From NCBI GenBank assembly GCA_039821145.1, contig JBCBOS010000019.1, positions 62,001 to 126,000 on the forward strand: a DNA stretch of 64,000 bases. The letters are read 5' to 3'. Below are positions 1 through 7,036 of this stretch, in pieces (position 1 is the stretch's first letter; the number at the start of each line of letters is the position of its first letter). The notes under the pieces were generated by a model that was not told where the DNA came from, did not search any database, and saw only the letters and a program-made list of their open reading frames with translations. The position numbers and the translations under genes were made by a program. Source of the stretch: JBCCSZ01 sp039821145 (GTDB taxonomy: Bacteria; Bacteroidota; Bacteroidia; Chitinophagales; Saprospiraceae).

Positions 1-1
1 G

Positions 2-1945
2 GAAAAGTACGGCCACAAAATTCAAAAGGTCACTGACGACAAAGGTGCCCCCCTCCAATACACCATCAACCGCACCATGATGCGGGTAGACCTGCCAGAG
101 CCACTGCAGCCAGGAGAGGAGTTTTCCTTCCGCATCGATTGGCACTACTATCTGATCGACCGCATGAACTCTACCAGTTGGGGACGGGGCGGATATGAAT
201 ATTTTTCGGATGACAAGAACTACATCTTCACCATCGTTCAGTGGTTTCCACGCCTGTGTGTCTACAGCGACTTTGAGGGATGGCAGAACAAGCAGTTCAC
301 CGGAAGAGGAGAGTTTGCCTTGAACTTTGGCAACTATGTGGTGAAGATGACCTTGCCTTCAGACTACATGGTGGGGTCCACAGGAGAATGTCTCAACTAC
401 CAGACAGTGCTCAGCTCTACCCAAATGGAGCGCTACCAAAAGGCCCAAAACGCTTCGGAGCCCATTGAGATTGTCACCCTGGCAGAAGCCAAGAAACTGG
501 AAAAGAAAAAGCGGTCCAAGGACATGAAAACCTGGATTTTCAAGGCTGAAAATGTTCGGGACTTTGCCTGGACTGCCAGCCGCAAGTTCATCTGGGATGC
601 CATGCCGCACAAAACAGAAGATGGCCGCACAGTCATGTGCATGAGCTATTACCCAAAGGAGTCTTACCCGATTTATCGCCGCTACTCCACCAAAACAGTA
701 GCGCATACCTTGGATGTCTACTCCAAGTACACCATCCCCTACCCTTACCCAGTGGCCATCTCGGTGGAGGCTGCCAATGGCATGGAATACCCGATGATCT
801 GCTTCAACCCAGGCCGGGCCAAGGAAGATGGGACCTACACGGAGGCTGCCAAAAAATCAGCTATCACAGTTATCATCCATGAGGTGGGGCACAACTATTT
901 CCCCATGATCGTCAACAGCGATGAGCGCCAATGGGCTTGGTTTGACGAAGGCATCAACACCTTTGTCCAGTTTTTGACGGAGCAGGAATTCGACAACAAT
1001 TACAAATCCGGGGAGGGCATTCCAGAGCTGATTGTCAACTACATGAAGTTGCCCAAAGATCAGCTGGAACCCATTATGACCAATAGCGAAAACATCGTCA
1101 AGTATTTCCCCAACGCCTACGACAAGCCTGCCACTGCCTTAAATATTCTTCGGGAAACCGTCATGGGACGCGAACTGTTTGACTTTGCTTTCAAAGAATA
1201 TTGCCGCCGTTGGGCCTTCAAACACCCCACCCCTGCTGACTTTTTCCGCACCATGGAAGATGCCAGTGGCGTTGACCTCGACTGGTTTTGGCGGGGATGG
1301 TTCTATGGCATCGATGCAGTAGACATTGCTCTGGACAGCATCAAGTGGTACAAGGTCGATTTGGAAAACAACCCAGAGCGAGAAGAAAAGACTTGGCCTG
1401 TCACAGCGAAGAAACCAGTGGATCACTTGTCTCAAAAGCGCAATCGGGAAGCGGGAATCAAGTTTGCCGTGGAGCAAGACAAGGAATTGCGCGATTTCTA
1501 TACAGATTACAAGCCTTGGGAGACAGAGGATTCCGTCTCGCAGAGAACCTTCATCTTGTATGACGAGACCTTCAGCAAGAAGGAAAAGGAAGAGCGTTAT
1601 GGGAAAAACAACTACTATCAGCTCTACTTCAGCAACAAGGGTGGATTGGTGATGCCCGTGATCATTGAGTGGACATTTGAGGATGGGAGCACGGAGATCG
1701 AACGCATTCCGGTTGAAATCTGGCGCCTCAATGAGGACCGCTTCAGCAAGGTATTCGTCAAGGACAAGGTGGTCAAGAGCATTCGATTGGACCCTTACAA
1801 AGAAACGGCGGACATCGACCAGAACAATGACAACTGGCCCATCCGCCAGGTTCCAACCCGCTTTCAGGTATACAAAAAGCACAAAACAGAGCCTGGACTC
1901 AATCCCATGCAGAAGGCAAAGAAAAAGGGTGTGATCAAGCCTTAG
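2..1945 (+). CDS. M1 family zinc metallopeptidase (5' partial)
   Basis: The reading frame is open from base 2, so the true start lies outside the window; the first in-window Met is internal. The visible part holds the M1 (gluzincin) signature: HEVGH (bases 878-892) and a Glu in WFDEG exactly 18 residues after the second His, the usual HEXXH-X18-E zinc site. Upstream, the segment NGMEYP stands where M1 enzymes carry the GxMEN substrate-binding motif. Members are exopeptidases trimming N-terminal residues; in Bacteroidota such proteins are often exported, but the N-terminus is missing, so location is unknown. The C-terminal third is charged and ends in a Lys-rich stretch. A strong terminator follows directly. 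Confidence 0.9.
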   Translation, partial: EKYGHKIQKVTDDKGAPLQYTINRTMMRVDLPEPLQPGEEFSFRIDWHYYLIDRMNSTSWGRGGYEYFSDDKNYIFTIVQWFPRLCVYSDFEGWQNKQFTGRGEFALNFGNYVVKMTLPSDYMVGSTGECLNYQTVLSSTQMERYQKAQNASEPIEIVTLAEAKKLEKKKRSKDMKTWIFKAENVRDFAWTASRKFIWDAMPHKTEDGRTVMCMSYYPKESYPIYRRYSTKTVAHTLDVYSKYTIPYPYPVAISVEAANGMEYPMICFNPGRAKEDGTYTEAAKKSAITVIIHEVGHNYFPMIVNSDERQWAWFDEGINTFVQFLTEQEFDNNYKSGEGIPELIVNYMKLPKDQLEPIMTNSENIVKYFPNAYDKPATALNILRETVMGRELFDFAFKEYCRRWAFKHPTPADFFRTMEDASGVDLDWFWRGWFYGIDAVDIALDSIKWYKVDLENNPEREEKTWPVTAKKPVDHLSQKRNREAGIKFAVEQDKELRDFYTDYKPWETEDSVSQRTFILYDETFSKKEKEERYGKNNYYQLYFSNKGGLVMPVIIEWTFEDGSTEIERIPVEIWRLNEDRFSKVFVKDKVVKSIRLDPYKETADIDQNNDNWPIRQVPTRFQVYKKHKTEPGLNPMQKAKKKGVIKP

Positions 1946-1964
1946 AAGAAGATCACATCGCGTC

Positions 1965-2012
1965 AAAAGCGTCGGCACGGCTCCAATTTGAGGGGCTGTG
2001 TCGACGCTTTTT
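1965..2012 (+). terminator. Rho-independent terminator after the M1 peptidase
   Basis: A long hairpin pairs AAAAGCGTCG with CGACGCTTTTT, extended inwards by GCACGGC against GCTGTGT with a few G-T pairs, and ends in a T run. It lies 20 bases past the peptidase stop. A reading frame that formally opens at 1988 starts inside this hairpin, which argues for a later start of the next gene. Confidence 0.8.
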
Positions 2013-2116
2013 GGTTTAGATGTCTTGGCCAAGACGCTTGTCAGCCAACTTCTGCACGAATCATGCTGTTCTTCAAGCAATTCTCATGGAGAAACATTCC
2101 TTCGAAAAATCAAAAT

Positions 2117-2821
2117 ATGATCAAGATGAAACTTTTCCAGCTTTTCACAGCAGTCACCATCAGCTTGTTGTTTGCCAGTTGCATCGGTGATGACATCATC
2201 GCGGATACAGTACCTGAGAACCTCCGCATTTCCGTTTCCATCGACACCCTCGGTGTGGGAGACACCTATCAGTTTGAGGCCATCTTCACCAACAATGTTG
2301 GGCAGGAAGAAGACACCAACGTTCAATGGACCAGTTCCAACAGCGACATCCTTCAAGTAGATGACCAAGGCCTGGCTACGGGTGTGGCAATGGGCATGGC
2401 AAGTGTGACGGCCTCGGTTGACTTGGCCGATGGTGCGGGCACAGTCAGCGATGTATTTGACTTGGCAGTGGCAAATCGCACAGTCGTAGCAGGGCCAGAA
2501 ATACGCGATGGCGAGCTGCGCACCACGAGTAGCTATGTATTGGAAGGCTCCTTCACCCTCAAAAAGGACGGAGACGATCTGGTCTTGTCCTTGGGCAGCA
2601 ACTATCGGGCTTCTTCCAGCCTGCCTGGTTTGTATGTCTACCTGACCAACAATCCCAATACGACCAGTGGCGCTTATGAGGTTGGCAGGACGACCAATTT
2701 TTCAGGAGCGCACACCTACACCATACCTGGCAGCGAGGTGGCAGTCGATCAGTACACCCATGTACTGTACTTCTGCAAGCCTTTCAATGTAAAAGTAGGC
2801 GATGGCGCCTTCAATGAATAA
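2117..2821 (+). CDS. DM13-domain lipoprotein with N-terminal Ig-like (BIG2-type) domain
   Basis: 234 aa from ATG 2117, chosen because it begins a classic lipoprotein signal (MIKMKLFQLF..LLFASC) with the lipobox Cys near residue 22; earlier in-frame starts lie in the preceding terminator. Residues about 35-125 read as a bacterial Ig-like (BIG2) domain (WTSSNSDILQV, GLATGVAMGMASVTA). Residues about 130-234 match a DM13 domain: GSFTLKKDGDDLVLSLG, LPGLYVYLTNNP, and the conserved Cys in VLYFCKPFNV. DM13 is proposed to act in extracytoplasmic electron transfer through that Cys; this is family knowledge, not shown here. The beta-barrel gene follows after 32 bases and is probably co-transcribed. Confidence 0.8.
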   Translation: MIKMKLFQLFTAVTISLLFASCIGDDIIADTVPENLRISVSIDTLGVGDTYQFEAIFTNNVGQEEDTNVQWTSSNSDILQVDDQGLATGVAMGMASVTASVDLADGAGTVSDVFDLAVANRTVVAGPEIRDGELRTTSSYVLEGSFTLKKDGDDLVLSLGSNYRASSSLPGLYVYLTNNPNTTSGAYEVGRTTNFSGAHTYTIPGSEVAVDQYTHVLYFCKPFNVKVGDGAFNE

Positions 2822-2853
2822 ACAATCCGAATCACCACTTTAATATTCAAATC

Positions 2854-3720
2854 ATGCAACGCAATTTCTTTCTCATCGCGATATTTTTGTTCGTCGGCAT
2901 ACAATCGACCTTGGCCGGAGGCTGGCCACAACCAAAGGGCTACGGATATTTTAAGCTCTACCAATGGTGGGTCATTGCCGATCAACACTTCACAGATGCA
3001 GGCCGAATCGATCCAAATGTGACCAGTGGCGTTTTCAACACCAGCCTGTATGCAGAATATGGCTTTACCAATCGGATCACGGGCATCGTCAATTTCCCAC
3101 TTTTCAGCCGCGCCTATTTCAACAATACCATCTCTGGCACGACGGGGGAAACCCTCATGCCGGGTGAGTCCATCAATTCGATTGGAGATGTGGACTTGGG
3201 CATCAAATACGGATTGATCACCAATGGTCCAGTGGCTGTCAGTGCTACCTTGACCCTGGGCCTGCCACTGGGCAACGAGAGCGGTGGCAGCACGGGAACC
3301 TTGCAAACAGGCGACGGAGAGTTCAACCAGATGTTGACCATCGATGCGGGCTCGGGTTTTGAGTTGGGCAAAATTGCAGGCTATGCCAACATATATGCGG
3401 GCTTGAACAATCGGACCAATGGATTTTCGGATGAATTCCGCTACGGCGTGGAGGCTGGTGTACAGGTATTCAACAAGAGATTGTGGGTGATTGGGCGTTT
3501 GTTTGGAATTGAGTCTTTGCAAAATGGCGATCTCAACGAAGGTATCAACAGCACCAGCATCTTTGCCAACAACAGCGAACACCTGACCTTTTCTCCAGAA
3601 CTGGCCTACAACATCAACAACAAGTGGGGCGTATCTGCATCTGTCGGAACTGCCTTGAAGGGGAGAATCATTTTCGCCAATCCCTCCTACAGTGTGGGTG
3701 TCTTTTTCAATCTCAGATAA
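2854..3720 (+). CDS. Outer-membrane beta-barrel protein, transporter/porin-like
   Basis: 288 aa with a Sec signal peptide (MQRNFFLIAIFLFVG..TLAGGW). The mature protein is a run of short amphipathic strands with alternating aromatic and small residues (FKLYQWWV, AEYGFTNRITGIVNFPLFSR, VGVFFNLR) and a C-terminal strand ending in F-N-L-R. Several Bacteroidota proteins of this look carry only the generic annotation 'transporter' or 'phenol-degradation MetA-like'. It follows the DM13 lipoprotein closely, so the pair may form an envelope redox or uptake module; that is inference. Substrate is unknown. Confidence 0.65.
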   Translation: MQRNFFLIAIFLFVGIQSTLAGGWPQPKGYGYFKLYQWWVIADQHFTDAGRIDPNVTSGVFNTSLYAEYGFTNRITGIVNFPLFSRAYFNNTISGTTGETLMPGESINSIGDVDLGIKYGLITNGPVAVSATLTLGLPLGNESGGSTGTLQTGDGEFNQMLTIDAGSGFELGKIAGYANIYAGLNNRTNGFSDEFRYGVEAGVQVFNKRLWVIGRLFGIESLQNGDLNEGINSTSIFANNSEHLTFSPELAYNINNKWGVSASVGTALKGRIIFANPSYSVGVFFNLR

Positions 3721-4128
3721 GAGTATGAATCATTCTTTTGGTTGACTTGACAAGTAAGAACAACCGTTTGTATACATCAGAATCATTTTGGGACCCGGAC
3801 CATCAGTTGTTGATTGTCCGGGCAATTTTATGTATTATACATGGTTGCCCTGCCGACCATTGGGCACAAAAAAAATGTTGCCGGCACAGATGTGGTCAGT
3901 CCGACAACAATTCAAAACACAATTAAACATTCAACCAACATTTTATATTCTCAGTTAGATCATAACAGTCATTTATGATTTAACTGAGGGTACTTCTTTG
4001 GAAGCATCCTGGCAAATACATGTTGGGAAATGCAACGCTGTCGCCCAAATCATCAATAGAATATATACTAGACGCTGTCCATAACATTTTACATGCTAGG
4101 GCTGACTAGAAGATGAAAGACGAAGTCG
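3721..4128. other. Gene-free stretch with a terminator
   Basis: About 400 bases between the barrel gene and the convergent small exported protein. Apart from the hairpin at 3794-3828 I see only AT-rich sequence and short frames that look spurious (for example 3738-3926). Confidence 0.6.
3794..3828 (+). terminator. Terminator after the DM13/barrel pair
   Basis: CCCGGAC and GTCCGGG form a 7-bp GC-rich stem, extended inwards by ATCA/TGAT around a 5-base loop. It is followed by CAATTTTA. Position 73 bases past the stop fits the end of the two-gene unit. Confidence 0.7.
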
Positions 4129-4512
4129 TTACGAGATTTGCTCTGGTGGTTGAAGAACTGAGTAAATGAAATCCCTGGGATGGACGGAAAGAGAGGATCG
4201 CCCAGGAGGATTGATGGAAGAGTCATTGATTTCCGACAGGAAAGTGGTTTCACATACGAATAGGAGCGTTTCTCCATGCCAATCAATGGTGGCAGAGCTG
4301 TGGGTGTCATCCCGTTCTTGCTCCAAGATCTTTTCCATGCTACAGTGTCCTTGGCAAGTATTGTGCTGTGCCAAGTGGTCGGCATCCAAATGATGCTCTG
4401 TCGCACAAAACACATGGCTGTGATGACAGACATAATGCATCAATGCCATGCCCGAGAAGAGCAGTTGGCAGCTGATCAGAAGCGTGAGCATTATGGCAGA
4501 GAGTGAGCGCAT
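4129..4512 (-). CDS. Small exported Cys/His-rich protein (HYC_CC_PP-like)
   Basis: 127 aa. The N-terminus is a signal peptide (MRSLSAIMLTLLISCQLLFSGMALMH). It is followed by a Cys/His-rich stretch: HYVCHHSHVFC, then HHLDADH, then CQGHC. The C-terminus ends in VLQPPEQIS. The order HY-C, Cys/His cluster, terminal PP resembles the HYC_CC_PP family of Bacteroidota, whose function is unknown. The clusters suggest metal or heme contact, or disulfides, outside the cytoplasm; this is inference. It is divergent from the sigma-factor gene to its right, with a 275-base AT-rich spacer that must hold both promoters. Confidence 0.6.
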   Translation of the reverse strand: MRSLSAIMLTLLISCQLLFSGMALMHYVCHHSHVFCATEHHLDADHLAQHNTCQGHCSMEKILEQERDDTHSSATIDWHGETLLFVCETTFLSEINDSSINPPGRSSLSVHPRDFIYSVLQPPEQIS

Positions 4513-4787
4513 GTATTGTTTTGCAGATTTTGACTACAAATTGAGGATAAACATATTATTTATTGTTCGGATTTTCAACAAAAAAGGAAAAATTAACTTT
4601 TACATAATCTCTCATAAATGCCCAGTAAGCCATAAATTGCCCAGAAGAAGGCGGGAAGCCACAACAAATGCGGGGCTGGAAAACGCAACGCTGCCTGACG
4701 ATGCGCAACGCTTCTGGAAAAAAATGACCAAGGCTTGTGACCTTTTGACTTCTTTGGGCTACTAATGTAATAGAATAGATCAACAAC

Positions 4788-5294
4788 ATGATGGAAGTAC
4801 ACAAAACACAGTTCGTTCAGATGATTCACCAAAACAGGGGGATCATCAACAGCTTGTGCCAGCTGTACTATCGACGGGTGGAAGATCGGGAAGATGCGCG
4901 GCAAGACATCATTTTGCAACTTTGGCGCTCCTACCCTTCTTTTCGGCAAGAGTCGGCGGTCAGCACCTGGGTCTACCGAGTGGCATTGAACACCCTGTTG
5001 GCCAAAATACGGAAGGAAAAGCGTTGTTTGCCAAGCGAATCTTTGGAGTCGACAGATGAGGCCAATTGGATGGCGATCCCCCAGGCAGATGACGATCTTC
5101 AACTGCTCCACCAGATCATCCAGTCATTGCGCCCTCAGGACAAGGCAGTTGTCATCCTGTATCTGGAGGGATACAAGAACAGAGAAATTGCTGAGATGTT
5201 GGCCATGAGTCCGACCAATGTCAGCACCAAACTCAACAGAATCAAGACAACTTTGAAAAAACAATACATAAATCTGAGTTATGAATCTAGATAA
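4788..5294 (+). CDS. RNA polymerase ECF sigma-70 factor
   Basis: 168 aa, normal for ECF sigma factors. Residues about 10-75 form region 2 (YYRRVEDREDARQDIILQLWRSYPSF, then STWVYRVALNTLLAKIRKEKR); residues about 105-160 form region 4 with its helix-turn-helix (LRPQDKAVVILYLEGYKNREIAEMLAMSPTNVSTKLNRIK, read in two parts). It would direct RNA polymerase to a small regulon. Its 3' end overlaps the next gene by 14 bases, and lgt follows, so all three are likely co-transcribed. Confidence 0.9.
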   Translation: MMEVHKTQFVQMIHQNRGIINSLCQLYYRRVEDREDARQDIILQLWRSYPSFRQESAVSTWVYRVALNTLLAKIRKEKRCLPSESLESTDEANWMAIPQADDDLQLLHQIIQSLRPQDKAVVILYLEGYKNREIAEMLAMSPTNVSTKLNRIKTTLKKQYINLSYESR

Positions 5295-5472
5295 ACTCCG
5301 CCCCGCCTGGAAGCACTACAAGGCCCAGCAAGCCCTCGAAGGGCCTGGCGCCGAGGACGTATTGGCAATGATCGAGGCAAGCGAAGGGCATGCTCCTGTC
5401 CTGTATTCCTCCTCTCTGCTGTTGCAGACCTTCTTGTTCTTGTTCTTGCTCATCAGCTGCCAAGGAGGATGA
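5281..5472 (+). CDS. Short single-span membrane protein, candidate anti-sigma partner
   Basis: 63 aa. The start codon lies inside the end of the ECF sigma gene (14-base overlap), a typical sigma/anti-sigma arrangement. A soluble N-terminal segment (MNLDKLRPAWKHYKAQQALE, then a short acidic helix) is followed by one hydrophobic helix (LLLQTFLFLFLLISC) and the stop. The first residues look like the N-terminus of membrane proteins of roughly 150 aa found after ECF sigma genes in Bacteroidota; this copy stops right after its first span, so it is either a minimal version or a truncated one. Its stop overlaps the lgt start (ATGA). Confidence 0.6.
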   Translation: MNLDKLRPAWKHYKAQQALEGPGAEDVLAMIEASEGHAPVLYSSSLLLQTFLFLFLLISCQGG

Positions 5473-6311
5473 TGAGCCTACTGACATTCACCCCCATCCA
5501 TTGGGACATCGATCCCTTTGTACTCCCCTCTTTTGAATTTTTGCGTTGGTATGGCCTGTGCTGGACCCTTGGCATCTTTGTGGCCTATGGCATCATGCGG
5601 TACATCTTTCAAAAGGAGGACCGAAATGTGGAATTGCTGGACCCGCTGGCCATCTATCTATTGGTGGGAATCATCATTGGAGCGAGGTTGGTCCACGTCT
5701 TGTTTTACGATTTTGCCTACTTCTCGGAACACCCCATTGAGATTTTACCGATTCGCTTGGAACCCAGCTTTCAGTTCACAGGTTTTTTGGGACTGGCCAG
5801 TCATGGTGGTGTGATCGGTGCCTTGCTGGGACTGTATCTGTTCAATCGAAAGTACAAGGAGGGCTATTGGTTCTTGTTGGATCGACTGACCGTGGCCGCC
5901 ACTCCTCTTGCCGCCTTCATCCGACTGGGCAATTTGATGAATTCAGAAATCATTGGCCACCCCACCTCTGTTCCCTGGGCCTTTGTCTTCAGTCGGGTCG
6001 ATGATCTGCCACGCCATCCCGCACAATTGTACGAGGCCATTTTTTACTTGGGGGCATTTGCTCTGTTGTTTTATCTGTGGCGCAAACCGACCTATCGTTC
6101 TCGCCCTGGATGGCTTTTCAGTCTTGGCTTGTTCCTCGTCTTTGCCCAACGGTTTTTTGTCGAATTCTTCAAAGTAGACCAAGCTGCTGTCGATGGCGAA
6201 TGGCTGCTCAATACAGGCCAGTTGTTGAGCATTCCCATGATTGTTTTGGGAGGCATTGGGCTTTGGTATGCCAGTAGGGCCAAGGAACCGTCGAGTGAGT
6301 CACCAGTATGA
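5469..6311 (+). CDS. lgt: Prolipoprotein diacylglyceryl transferase
   Basis: 280 aa, a normal length. Lgt moves a diacylglyceryl group from phosphatidylglycerol to the lipobox Cys of prolipoproteins in the inner membrane, the first step of lipoprotein maturation. Visible family marks are SHGGVIGALLGLYLF, the RLGNLMNSEIIG version of the Lgt signature (R and N-x-E kept), and RHPAQLYEA. Six or seven hydrophobic spans are visible. ATG at 5469 is preceded by AAGGAGGA, a good ribosome site, and overlaps the preceding stop (ATGA). Placement after an ECF sigma gene suggests envelope-stress control; that is inference. Confidence 0.95.
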   Translation: MMSLLTFTPIHWDIDPFVLPSFEFLRWYGLCWTLGIFVAYGIMRYIFQKEDRNVELLDPLAIYLLVGIIIGARLVHVLFYDFAYFSEHPIEILPIRLEPSFQFTGFLGLASHGGVIGALLGLYLFNRKYKEGYWFLLDRLTVAATPLAAFIRLGNLMNSEIIGHPTSVPWAFVFSRVDDLPRHPAQLYEAIFYLGAFALLFYLWRKPTYRSRPGWLFSLGLFLVFAQRFFVEFFKVDQAAVDGEWLLNTGQLLSIPMIVLGGIGLWYASRAKEPSSESPV

Positions 6312-7036
6312 GTTTGGACTTATTCCAAAATGGAATTATCGAACAGGGGAAAATACGTATTTCAAAAAAACTAGGAATATTCCATTGGATTTTTTCCCTA
6401 GATCGCATTATATTTGTTGGACAATCGGTACGATGTATTTCCTTCACTTTTTAAGCATCGATCGAACCACTGCAATTCTAATTTCCTCTACAAGAAGCCT
6501 AAAGACTACAAATCAGCTACTATTCGCAAGTCATTTTGTATTGGATAAATTCTCACTTTTAAAAATGAAACGCGTTTGATAAGGCGACATAATTTTTTGC
6601 TTTTTCAGATCGTTGATAATAGCAGTTACTTCTAAGACTTGTTGGGAAGTAGTCGTTTTTTCCAAAAAACAGAATCTCGGCAAGCTCTTGTTACTCTCGC
6701 ATGAAGGTCTAATCATACAATTTCACAGTTAACAACAAGCCAGATGGCATTCTCTGTCTGGCGTAGAGTCGGTCTGTCACATCAGCGAAAAGGGCAGGCA
6801 ATCTTTCATTGTCGATCAATGAGATTCTTCGGGATGCATTGATTGATGCGATCTGCTTATTTTGCCTTGTATGGGCAAAGTCTGCCATGGGAATTGTATG
6901 CATGGAATGATCAATCAATTGGTTGATTAGACGCCAAATAATTACAACACATATTTTCTGTTTCTCATCGATCGGTCCGGCTGCTGGCCAATCGGAAGGG
7001 CATCTTATTCTTTCACCTAAAAAACCACTTTTTCTT
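6312..7036. other. Long gene-free region before the four-gene operon
   Basis: About 725 bases without a convincing gene; short frames in it (for example 6241-6579, 6709-7047) have no family-like features. The left half is AT-rich and holds a promoter-like element at 6385-6416. A weak hairpin followed by six Ts lies near 6628-6662. The right part must hold the promoter and leader of the gene at 7037, but I could not identify a clear one. Confidence 0.5.
6385..6416 (+). promoter_or_regulatory. Bacteroidota-type promoter motif
   Basis: TTG at 6385-6387, a 21-base gap, then TATATTTG at 6409-6416, a perfect match to the TAnnTTTG -7 element. No gene starts within the next 600 bases, so it either drives a long leader to the operon at 7037 or a small RNA ending near 6662. 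Confidence 0.4.

Noticed and set aside
1139..2080. 313-codon minus-strand frame opposite the M1 peptidase
   Set aside because: Crosses the terminator at 1965-2012 and has no family features.
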